Assembly (NCBI GenBank): GCA_963712065.1
Contig: CAVQGM010000002.1
Coordinates: forward strand, 186,001-250,000
Length of the DNA: 64,000 nt
DNA from: CAVQGM01 sp963712065
GTDB taxonomy: Bacteria; Actinomycetota; Acidimicrobiia; Acidimicrobiales; Acidimicrobilacustridaceae
Reading direction: 5' to 3'
In this document: positions 27,340-34,402 of the stretch, in pieces
Position numbering within the stretch: the first letter of the stretch is position 1
Layout of the letters: the number at the start of each line of letters is the position of its first letter
Notes under the pieces: model-generated
What the model was told of the DNA's origin: nothing
What the model saw: only the letters and a program-made list of their open reading frames with translations
The model's database searches: none
Made by a program: the position numbers and the translations under genes

Positions 27340-28194
27340 GTGGACGACACCGTCGCCAACCGAGAACAGGCTGCGTACTGGGAGTCCCGGGCCGCGTCGT
27401 GGATCGACGCCGAGGGCTACACCGCGTTGGTGGGGGGCCCGTTCGGCCGGGCCGCCATCGAGGCGCTGGGACCGGCGCCGGGTTGGCGCGTCCTCGACGT
27501 CGGGTGCGGGACCGGGCCCACCACGGTGGAGCTGGCCCGGCGGGTCGCTCCGGGCGGGTCGGTGCTCGGGGTCGACATCGCGCCCTCGATGCTCGACGCC
27601 GCCCGCGACCGGGCGCGGCGAGAGGGCGTCGACGGCGTGGCGTTCCGGGTGGCTGACGCCCAGACCCACGAGCTGGCCGACGGCGAGTTCGATGCCGTGT
27701 TCTCCCAGTTCGGGGTCATGTTCTTCGAGGACCCGGCCGTGGCCTTCGCCAACCTCCGCGGCTCGCTCCGCGACGGTGGCCGCCTCGCCTTCGTCTGCTG
27801 GCAGGAACTGTTCGCCAACGAGTGGATGTTCGTGCCCGGCGCCGCCGCGCTCGCCGTGACGGGCGGTCCACCGTCCCTACCCGGTCCGGGGCAACCCGGC
27901 CCGTTCTCGTTGTGCGAGCAGGCGATGGTCGCGGACGTGCTCGAGTCGGCAGGCTTCGTCGACGTGGACGTGTCGCCGGTGGTCGACAGGGTGGACCTCC
28001 CCGCGAGTCGGCTCGACGACGCCGTGGACGCCTCCTGCGGGGTGGGAGCGGCGCGGGAGGCGTTGGAGGCCACGCCCGATCCCGAGCTCCGCAATGAGAT
28101 CCGCCGGGCGGTGCGCGACGCGCTCGCCGAACGGGTGACCGACGGTCGGATCCGTCTCCGTGCGGCGGCCCACCTCGTCACGGCGGGGGCCTGA
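27340..28194 (+). CDS. class I SAM-dependent methyltransferase (UbiE/COQ5-like)
   Basis: 284 aa starting VDDTVANREQAAYWESRAAS. Motif I is WRVLDVGCGTGPTTVELAR, motif II LGVDIAPSMLDAARDRARR and motif III AQTHELADGEFDAVFSQFGV, followed by FFEDPAVAFANLRGSLRDGG. The YW near the N-terminus and the FSRFGV-like segment match small-molecule methyltransferases of the UbiE type. The GTG fits the leaderless pattern. A truncated cyclase-hydrolase remnant begins directly after its stop. Confidence 0.85.
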   Translation: MDDTVANREQAAYWESRAASWIDAEGYTALVGGPFGRAAIEALGPAPGWRVLDVGCGTGPTTVELARRVAPGGSVLGVDIAPSMLDAARDRARREGVDGVAFRVADAQTHELADGEFDAVFSQFGVMFFEDPAVAFANLRGSLRDGGRLAFVCWQELFANEWMFVPGAAALAVTGGPPSLPGPGQPGPFSLCEQAMVADVLESAGFVDVDVSPVVDRVDLPASRLDDAVDASCGVGAAREALEATPDPELRNEIRRAVRDALAERVTDGRIRLRAAAHLVTAGA

Positions 28195-28199
28195 GGGAG

Positions 28200-29033
28200 G
28201 AGCCCGAGGGCGAGGCGGGACCGCTGGCTCTCCTGTTCGCGGCAGCGCACCCGGAGCGCGTGTCGAAGCTCATCTCGGGAAACACCGGCGCACGATTCGG
28301 GTGGGCCGAGGACTACCCCACGGGGATCCCGCCAGCGGAGGCGGAAGAACTGGCAGCGACCGTCGCCACGCTGTGGGGAACTCCGGAGCTGCTTGCCTCA
28401 GTGATGCCCAGCCTGGCGGGTGCTCCCTCTGAGCTCCAGGCGCTCGCCCGCTTGTCACGCGCTGCAGCCACGCGCTGGCGCATCGCACCTCCGGCACGTC
28501 TGGGAGGAGCTCGACGCGCGGCGAGCGCTCGACCTGATCTCCGTTCCGACGCTCATCCTCCAGAACCGTTCTCAGGTCTCGCTCGGTGGGTTGGAGATGT
28601 CTCGGTACATGGCGGACAGGATCGATGGATCGGTGTTGGTCGAGGTTCCCGGGGACGATCAGTACCTGTTCGCCGGCAACCACGCCCCTGTCCTGGGTGA
28701 GGTGGCTGAGTTCATCACCGGTGAACGCCGGCCAGTGGGTGGCGAGCGCTTCCTCACGACGGTGTTGTTCACCGACATCGTGGGTTCGACCGAGGCCGCG
28801 GTGGCGTTGGGGGATGCCGAGTGGCACGCCCGACTCGATGACCACGACCGGCTGGTCCGGGAGCAGATCCGCCGATTCGGCGGGCGCGAGATGCGGGACC
28901 GGGGGAGGTGTTGGTGTCGCGGACGGTGACGGATCTCGTCGCCGGGTCCGGGATCACCTTCGACGATCGCGGCGAACATGTGCTGAAGGGCGACGAAGAA
29001 CCGTGGCGACTCTTCGCCGCCGCTCCCCGGTGA
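28200..29033 (+). pseudogene. alpha/beta hydrolase-adenylate cyclase fusion, truncated and frameshifted
   Basis: The frame begins inside a hydrolase domain (GPLALLFAAAHPERVSKLI) without its N-terminus or nucleophile. Near 28470 it shifts by +1 to SHLRHVWEELDARRALDLIS, PTLILQNRSQVSLGG and a class III cyclase start (FLTTVLFTDIVGSTEAAVAL). The cyclase domain is cut after EQIRRFGGREM and rejoined to its own end (VLVSRTVTDLVAGSGITFDD, then RLFAAAPR and stop), losing the second metal Asp and the transition-state residues. An ancestor with this architecture is a known actinobacterial sensor type. Confidence 0.65.
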
Positions 29034-29174
29034 CAACCCGACGGATCCTGGGGGTGGCTCAGCGGCGCTGCGGAGCTGCGGTGTCTCGCTGGGAGTCCAC
29101 CTCGGTGGTGGACGGCTGCTGGGTCTGATCGGTGCGCCTGCCCGTTGGAGCTCCCGAGCGATGGTGAGGGGGTC

Positions 29175-29219
29175 GGGGGTTCGAGTCCCTCAGTGCCCAC
29201 CCGTTGTCGAGATCACAAC
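29175..29219 (+). repeat. tRNA T-arm-like module with hairpin (T1)
   Basis: GGGGG-TTCGAGT-CCCTC folds as a T-stem and T-loop, followed by AGTGCCCAC like an acceptor 3' strand, then GTTGT (29203-29207), a 7-nt loop and ACAAC (29215-29219). No D-arm, anticodon arm or 5' acceptor strand lies upstream. It shares its layout with the B-type repeats. Confidence 0.7.
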
Positions 29220-29329
29220 ATGAGTCGAAGTCCGAGCGCCCTGCCGGCGCGGACGTGCCTCACTGCGCCAGGCGGTAGCGGAGGCGTACGACGCCGCGCC
29301 CACCAACTGCCTGGTCGACCGTCGCCCGG

Positions 29330-29335
29330 TAGCGT
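29330..29335 (+). promoter_or_regulatory. -10 box of a leaderless promoter (TAGCGT)
   Basis: TAGCGT followed by 7 nt and the GTG at 29343. Confidence 0.45.
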
Positions 29336-29342
29336 GAGGTGC

Positions 29343-29597
29343 GTGGTGCCTCGCTCGATCCCCAGTGACACAGATCCTGAGGTGTTCCGCGTGGTCGTGG
29401 AGCGATGGCGGACGATGACGGTCGCCGAGCGGGTGGCACTTGTCGAACAGATCAACGCCGATGTCGAACTGCTCGCGGTGGCGGGCATCCTGGCGGAGCG
29501 GCCAGGGCTGTCGGAGGTGGAGGTCCGCCACGAGCTGGCGCGCCGCCGCTTCGGGGCGACCCTTGCCGACGAGGCGTATCGACTCCTGCTCACGTGA
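29343..29597 (+). CDS. small helical protein paired with a nucleotidyltransferase
   Basis: 84 aa, no membrane segment. It contains ERWRTMTVAERVALVEQINA, VELLAVAGILAERPGLSEVE and the end RRRFGATLADEAYRLLL. Small proteins of this pattern commonly sit directly upstream of MNT/AbiEii-type nucleotidyltransferase genes. Its TGA overlaps the ATG of the next gene by one base (TGATG), indicating coupled translation. Leaderless start after TAGCGT. With its partner it could form a toxin-antitoxin-like pair; which would be the toxin cannot be told. Confidence 0.7.
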   Translation: MVPRSIPSDTDPEVFRVVVERWRTMTVAERVALVEQINADVELLAVAGILAERPGLSEVEVRHELARRRFGATLADEAYRLLLT

Positions 29598-30178
29598 TGG
29601 CCAACGGTCCATTCGATCTCGTCCGCCAGATGGTCGAGATCCTCGACGACCTCGGCGTGCCGTATGCGCTGGGTGGGTCGATGGCGAGTTCGCTCCTGGG
29701 TGAACCGAGGTCGACGGTCGACGTCGACATGGCGGTCCGTCTCGATGAGACCACCGGAGACGCGCTGCTCGAACGAGTCGCTGCAACGTTCTACGTCCCG
29801 GTCGAGGCAGCGCGACAGGCCATCAGCGATCGTTCCTCGTTCAACCTGGTCGACACCGCCAGCGCGTTGAAGGTGGATCTGTTCGTGGTCGGCGATGGCC
29901 TGCTCGATCGGATGCAGATCGAGCGGCGCGTACTCATCGCCATTCCCGGCGCAGCCAACGGGATCTGGGTCACCGCTCCCGAGGACCAGGTCCTGCGGAA
30001 GCTCGACTGGTTCCGACAGGGAGCTTCGATGTCGGACCGACAGTGGCGAGATGTGGTCGGCATCTTGCGGCTCCACCGCCAGGCGATGGACCTCGAGTAC
30101 CTGCGTTCGTCGGCAAGCGAGGTCGGCCTCACCGATGAGCTCGACGAGGCCCTCCGTCAGGCGGCGGTGGACGCGTAG
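29597..30178 (+). CDS. nucleotidyltransferase of the MNT/AbiEii-like superfamily
   Basis: 193 aa. The nucleotidyltransferase signature is GGSMASSLLGEPRSTVDVDM (Gly-Ser, then the metal-binding Asp-x-Asp), with a third strand LKVDLFVVGDG carrying another Asp; the C-terminal 60 residues are helical (EDQVLRKLDWFRQG). Such proteins transfer nucleotides or other groups to proteins or small molecules, and many belong to toxin-antitoxin or abortive-infection pairs. Coupled to the 84-aa protein. The pair is bracketed by two T-arm-like modules in the same orientation. Confidence 0.8.
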   Translation: MANGPFDLVRQMVEILDDLGVPYALGGSMASSLLGEPRSTVDVDMAVRLDETTGDALLERVAATFYVPVEAARQAISDRSSFNLVDTASALKVDLFVVGDGLLDRMQIERRVLIAIPGAANGIWVTAPEDQVLRKLDWFRQGASMSDRQWRDVVGILRLHRQAMDLEYLRSSASEVGLTDELDEALRQAAVDA

Positions 30179-30265
30179 GCGTGCGGCGACCCCGGCACCC
30201 GCTCGTGCCGTCCACGTGCCCCAGGTCAGAGCGGTGACCCTCTTGGCCTTCACGCGGCAGAGGTC

Positions 30266-30312
30266 AGGCGTTCGAGTCCCTTCGCGACCACACCGTTGTC
30301 ATTTCAACAACG
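30266..30312 (+). repeat. tRNA T-arm-like module with hairpin (T2)
   Basis: AGGCG-TTCGAGT-CCCTT (a weaker T-stem), then CGCGACCAC and a hairpin CGTTGT (30294-30299), 7-nt loop, ACAACG (30307-30312). Same order and orientation as T1 about 1.1 kb upstream. Confidence 0.65.
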
Positions 30313-30385
30313 CAAGGGGGTGCTGGGTCGCAGCGATCGGCGATCTCCTGTGTGGTCGTGGCGTTGTCTCGGCCCGAGGCGGTGG

Positions 30386-30540
30386 TCAGGGCGCCCAGGG
30401 ATCGGGCACGAACCCGAGATGCACCAGCAGGCCGAGCCAGTCGCTGCCCACCCAGTTGCCGACGATGCGGCCGTCGCGGAAGTCGATTGCCGGCTCGCCC
30501 GTCAGGGTCAGGTCCAGCCGCGGCGCGGCCGGATCGGTAG
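30386..30540 (-). pseudogene. SnoaL-type ester cyclase fragment (C-terminal end)
   Basis: The minus strand ends LDLTLTGEPAIDFRDGRIVG then NWVGSDWLGLLVHLGFVPDP and a stop, the last strands and helix of a SnoaL-like polyketide/ester cyclase. The N-terminal two thirds are missing. Confidence 0.55.
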
Positions 30541-30577
30541 CCCAGCTACCCGGAGTCGGATCGCGACCATCGGTGGG

Positions 30578-31516
30578 TCACGTCGATGACGCGTAGAACT
30601 GCGCAGCCCACGAACGGAAACGCATGATCGGACCGTCCCGGTCGGAGAGCGCAGGGCGAGGGAGATAGGTCTTGTGCTCCCAGATCCGGACGTCCTCGCC
30701 GATCTGCTCGGTCAGCACGGCGATGAACCCGTCCCCCACCACCTTGGTGAACTCGGGGTCGCCCACGTCCTTCACGGCGAACGAGAAGCGGAGGTGGCAA
30801 CGGTCCTCCGAGACCGGCGTGTTACACGCCAGGCTCACGGTATCGATGATCCCGGTCATCCGGACCAGGCTGAACCCGGGCCCGTAGCTGGTCGCCTCCA
30901 CGAGGGCGTCGACGACGCCGTCGGGCGTCGGCCAGCGTTGCGTGCTTCGCATCCGCAGGATCGGCCCGTCCGACTCGAAGGCGTCGATGGTGGGCACGTC
31001 CTGCTGGCCGTGCACATAGCCGAAGTGTGCGCTGTCCGCCCCGTTCTCGGCCATCTCCTGCCAGGCCGCGTCGACGTGGAACTCGCGGGTCTCGGTGGCG
31101 CTCCAGGCGTCGGGGTGGGCCAGTTCGGGGACGTCCGGGATATCCCACCTGGGCTGCCGGCCGTCGGGGTGGAACCAGGCCATGAGCAGGCCGTTGCGCT
31201 CGATCAGTGGGTAGGAACTGAGCGAACACGTCCGGTTGAGCCGGTCGCTGTAGGGGATCTTGGTGTTGTGCCCCTTCGCGTCGAACTCCCAACCGTGGAA
31301 CGGGCATGCAATCGAGGTTCCGTTCACCACGCCACCGTGGCCCAGATGGGCCCCGAGGTGGGGGCAGAAGGCGTCGTTGAGGTGAGCGGTCCCGTCGTCA
31401 TCCCGCCAGAGCACGAGGTGGCGCCCGAAGTAGTACCGCGACCGTACCGAGCCGGCCGGCACGTCGGACGGCCAGCCCACCTGGAACCAGCCGAAGGGGA
31501 TGGGAAGGGGACTCAT
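30578..31516 (-). CDS. Rieske non-heme iron oxygenase (KshA-like)
   Basis: 312 aa. The Rieske [2Fe-2S] site is Cys51-Pro-His53 and Cys71-x2-His74 (CPHLGAHLGHGG and CPFHGW). The mononuclear iron site lies in ENGADSAHFGYVHG (Asn/Asp and two His). The spacing and the CPHLGAHL form match oxygenase components of 3-ketosteroid 9-alpha-hydroxylase and related ring hydroxylases; a steroid substrate is possible but not proven. The ATG at 31516 begins at MSPLPIPFGWFQVG, the usual family start; the open frame continues far upstream without similarity. No reductase partner gene is nearby. Confidence 0.85.
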   Translation of the reverse strand: MSPLPIPFGWFQVGWPSDVPAGSVRSRYYFGRHLVLWRDDDGTAHLNDAFCPHLGAHLGHGGVVNGTSIACPFHGWEFDAKGHNTKIPYSDRLNRTCSLSSYPLIERNGLLMAWFHPDGRQPRWDIPDVPELAHPDAWSATETREFHVDAAWQEMAENGADSAHFGYVHGQQDVPTIDAFESDGPILRMRSTQRWPTPDGVVDALVEATSYGPGFSLVRMTGIIDTVSLACNTPVSEDRCHLRFSFAVKDVGDPEFTKVVGDGFIAVLTEQIGEDVRIWEHKTYLPRPALSDRDGPIMRFRSWAAQFYASST

Positions 31517-31699
31517 CGGGCGTCGCGTGCTCGCAGCTCTCGTGCTCGACCGATCTGCTGTGCCCGGTCGAGTTGGGCACAGGGGTCCGACGGATGTGAG
31601 GCCGGCACGATGTACCTCATCTTCGGGGTGGGATCTACAGGGGTATGGCGAATCACGGCGCAGGGTGCCAACCCACCTGCAGCCGGTGTCACCGGCGAC

Positions 31700-31910
31700 C
31701 TCGTACCCCTCGCAGGCGAACGATGAAGCCGTCCAGCGGATGGGGGGACGTCCCGAACAGCGACTCGAACAGGTCGACCAGTTCCTGGATCGCTGATTCG
31801 GGCAGGTCCCGGTCGCGAGCTGGCAGGTAGGCGTGGACCCGGGCAGGTCGTCGGGCACGGCGTAGCCGGCGTCGCCGTGTCTCCGAACCCACCTCACCAA
31901 CACATTCCAC
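31700..31910 (-). pseudogene. frame-broken remnant of unknown protein
   Basis: Two frames on the minus strand give protein-like text: RRHGDAGYAVPDDLPG, then VHAYLPARDRDLPESA continuing IQELVDLFESLFGTSPHPLD. No family recognised and no start. The rest of 31517-31976 shows nothing else. Confidence 0.3.
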
Positions 31911-31976
31911 CAGTGAGGATGCGTAGACGCATCGGGCGTCGTGCATTCCGCAACTGTTGATCTGGAACGATTCTGA

Positions 31977-32003
31977 CTAACGCGCGTCACTGACGCGCGT
32001 TAG
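31977..32003 (+). promoter_or_regulatory. long palindromic operator before the TetR gene
   Basis: CTAACGCGCGTCA, one central C, then TGACGCGCGTTAG: a perfect 13-bp inverted repeat. It runs into the -10 box TAGTGT (32001-32006), and the ATG at 32015 follows 8 nt later (leaderless). Confidence 0.7.
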
Positions 32004-32014
32004 TGTCTGGGCCC

Positions 32015-32630
32015 ATGTCGGCACAAGGGGGCGTTCGAGCGGCACCGCGGACCACCGGCACCAGCCTTCGCTCGGCTCAGCGCGAAGCCACCCGGGCGCG
32101 GCTGTTCGACGAGACGGTCGAGGAGTTCAAGCGCCGCGGCTTCGCCGAGACCGAGATCGCGGCGATCACCGAACGCGTCGGTGTGACCCGCGGCGCCTTC
32201 TACGTGCACTTCGCCGGCAAGGACGAGGTCCTGCGCGAGCTGCTCCTCATCGAGGAGCGCCGCATCGCGGCCACGGCACTCCTCGCCAGCGAACAGGCTG
32301 TCCCGCTCGAGGCAGTGTTCAGCGCGGTCGTCGATGCCGTGCTGAGGGCAGAGCGCCGACTCGGCCGCAGGCTGGTCCGCGACCTGTGCGCGGGCCAGTT
32401 CCGGCCCGACGGTTGCGGAAGGTCACGATGTCGGTGACCACCCGGTGGGGCTGATGCTCATCGACACCATCGCTGACCGAGCGCCCGAGGTCGATGCAGT
32501 GGACCTCGCCATGACGTTCCTCACCGGCCTGTTCGGTCTACTGGCGACCGACGATGCGCCGCAGGCGGCCCGCCGACGCCGCCTCGATCTTCTGGTCCAG
32601 ATCGCCTCGCAAGGAGCGACGGCGCCATGA
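32015..32630 (+). pseudogene. TetR-family regulator, +1 frameshift in the C-terminal half
   Basis: The N-terminal frame carries a complete TetR helix-turn-helix (FKRRGFAETEIAAITERVGV, then FYVHFAGKDEVL). At 32411 one extra base breaks the frame between AGQFRPD and VAEGHDVGDHPVGLMLIDTI; the second frame continues to 32630 with TFLTGLFGLLATDDAPQAAR. Together they make about 204 residues. The palindrome at 31977 is its probable operator; the methyltransferase gene begins 65 bp later and may be under the same control. Confidence 0.75.
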
Positions 32631-32695
32631 CCCCCGGCCCGACCATTCGAGTGCCAGCGCCGGGCGCGACCTGACCGACCCGATCGGAGAGCTCC

Positions 32696-33714
32696 ATGCC
32701 CCACAAGCCAACCACCCTCACCGACCGACTCGGCGCGCTGTGGGGGCTGCTGAGGATCAGCGACGAGGACTACACGCGCGTACATGCGGTCCTACGGCGA
32801 GCTCTTCGTCGACTCGCCCGAGAACACCAGGGCCGACTACGAGGCCGGCGTTCCGCTGCGGGGGTACCCCCAGGGCAGCAGCAACGAGCTGACCGAGCTC
32901 TACAAGGTGATCCACCTGCTGTGCACGCTCGGCTCGGTCGAGAAGATGTACATGCCGCCGACGATCGACCCGGACGCAGTCGGTGCTGCAGAACCAGATC
33001 CTGTTCGAGAAGATCGTGGCGGAGGATCTGCAGCTGCGCCCCGGCGACAAGGTGCTGGACCTGGGGTGCGGGTGCGGCGCGATCGCCGAGCACATCGCCG
33101 AGCTGACCGGGGCGACCCCCTACGGGATCAACCTGGACCGGTCACAGATCGAGAAGGCGTGGCGCAACCCGAACCTGCCGGGGGACAACTTCTCGGTCGG
33201 TGACTTCAACAAGGCCCTCGAGTTCGACGACGCGTCCTTCGACGCGGTGTACGCGATCCAGCCGATGACCTATGTGAGCGACCACGCCTCCACGTTCTCG
33301 GAGGTGTTCCGGGTCCTGAAGCCGGGCGGTCGGTTCGTGATCAACGACGTCGCCGCGCTCGACGCCTACGACCGCGACGACGAGCACCAGCGCACCCTGA
33401 TCCAGCACACCCGTGAGCTGACCGTGTTCGGGGGGTTCTGGTACTACCGGTACTGGGAGGACGCCTACCGCGACGCCGGCTTCGAGCTGGTGTCCTCGGT
33501 GGGGCGGCCCGCGGTCGAGCTGATCAAGAAGGAAGTCGCCCTGTTCACCCGCTACGAGGCGGTGTTCCGCTTCCTGGCGAAGCTGCACGTGATCCCCAAG
33601 AAGACCGACGCGCTGATGCAGCGCATGAACGCCAACAGCAAGTCCTACATCCAGGCCGAGGAAGAGGAACTGCTGACGCTCAACTGGCACTGCGTGGGCC
33701 AGAAGCCCACCTGA
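32696..33714 (+). pseudogene. SAM-dependent methyltransferase (sterol/SMT-like), two +1 frameshifts
   Basis: Three frames join into about 339 aa. The first reads MPHKPTTLTDRLGALWGLLRI; an extra base at 32783 leads to MRSYGELFVDSPENTRADYE and a second extra base at 32982 leads to VLQNQILFEKIVAEDLQLRP. Motif I is VLDLGCGCGAIAEHIAELTG, then INLDRSQIEKAW and AVYAIQPMTYVSDHASTFSE. The layout (N-terminal helical lid, class I core, helical C-terminus) resembles sterol C-methyltransferase-like enzymes. Both breaks could be assembly insertions. Confidence 0.75.
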
Positions 33715-33885
33715 CCCGCGTCACCTGTCGCTGTAGACGGTCATCTCGCAAACGACGTCGCAGTGAACCTCTGTCTCGGTCCCGGTGTTCCCCACATCGA
33801 TGTTGAGGTTGACGAGACCGTGGTCGTCACGCTGTCCGATCCAACCGGTGGTGTGGCCGCTGGACGCGGGGTGGGCACAGTGGTC

Positions 33886-33932
33886 GGGGGTTCGAGTCCC
33901 TCAGCGCCCACACGTTGTCAGAGATACAACGT
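33886..33932 (+). repeat. tRNA T-arm-like module with hairpin (T3)
   Basis: GGGGG-TTCGAGT-CCCTC, then AGCGCCCAC and the best hairpin of the family: ACGTTGT (33912-33918), 7-nt loop, ACAACGT (33926-33932). The next about 40 bp on its right match the right flank of the B-type copy at 42305 with few mismatches. Confidence 0.75.
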
Positions 33933-33981
33933 TTGCCCAGGTGAGAAGGCGCTTCGCGTGTCCGATCGCTCGGGCACGTTC

Positions 33982-33999
33982 GGCCGCTCTTTCAAACCC
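33982..33999 (-). repeat. variant 18-bp repeat on the opposite strand
   Basis: Minus strand GGGTTTGAAAGAGCGGCC: first 11 bases identical to the family repeat, then divergent as at 17484. It is the only member found in inverse orientation. Confidence 0.5.
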
Positions 34000-34014
34000 T
34001 TGGGCGACCGGCGT

Positions 34015-34113
34015 TCATGCGTTGGGCAAGGCCTCGGCATGGTCGCGGTGGGTGGTGATCAGCACGGCTAAGGCGATGATCATCGTGGCGGCGAGGAAGC
34101 CGAAGGCGGGTGC
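34015..34113 (-). pseudogene. MFS transporter fragment (last helix)
   Basis: Minus strand PAFGFLAATMIIALAVLI followed by TTHRDHAEALPNA and a stop: the final transmembrane helix and tail of a major-facilitator-type transporter. It is joined directly to a helix-turn-helix remnant. Confidence 0.45.
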
Positions 34114-34213
34114 TCGCGTCGACATCGAACCGGGAAGCGACGACCTTGAGCGACTCGCCCACTTCGTAGTGTCTCCCCGCCTCGCGGACCGAGCGATCGG
34201 TCATCTTCCGCAC
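34114..34213 (-). pseudogene. tandem helix-turn-helix family, copy 7, second motif only
   Basis: Minus strand RKMTDRSVREAGRHYEVGES then LKVVASRFDVDA, ending where the transporter remnant begins. The usual REFRRAG tail and the first motif are missing. Confidence 0.55.
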
Positions 34214-34315
34214 GACTCTCCTGCGCCCGACCTAGCGGCGCTCGAGCTCGTCCATGATCGTCGTCCACGCGCCCGCCAAGAGACGGCGCCGACGGTCCGG
34301 ATCGAGGCGAGTAGG

Positions 34316-34345
34316 CCAGTGCAGTAGAACCCAGTGCAGTAGAAC
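34316..34345 (+). repeat. 15-bp tandem duplication
   Basis: CCAGTGCAGTAGAAC occurs twice head to tail (34316-34330 and 34331-34345), 58 bp before the arylsulfatase start. Confidence 0.7.
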
Positions 34346-34402
34346 GAGCAGAACGCAGCGAAGCTTGTCGTCTGGATGTCCGAGAGAGAGCCAGGATCTG
34401 AG

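Noticed and set aside
30578..31990. Longer Rieske protein of 470 residues
   Set aside because: The frame is open to 31990, but the extra N-terminal part has no similarity pattern and overlaps the frame-broken remnant; the family start is at 31516.
5925..32985. Programmed +1 frameshifting in several genes
   Set aside because: No shared slippery codon or stop codon at the shift sites, and unrelated genes are affected; sequencing insertions or simple mutation are more likely.
29175..33932. Complete tRNA genes at the TTCGAGT sites
   Set aside because: T-arm and acceptor-like 3' ends fold well, but no D-arm, anticodon arm or 5' acceptor strand is found upstream at any of the three sites.
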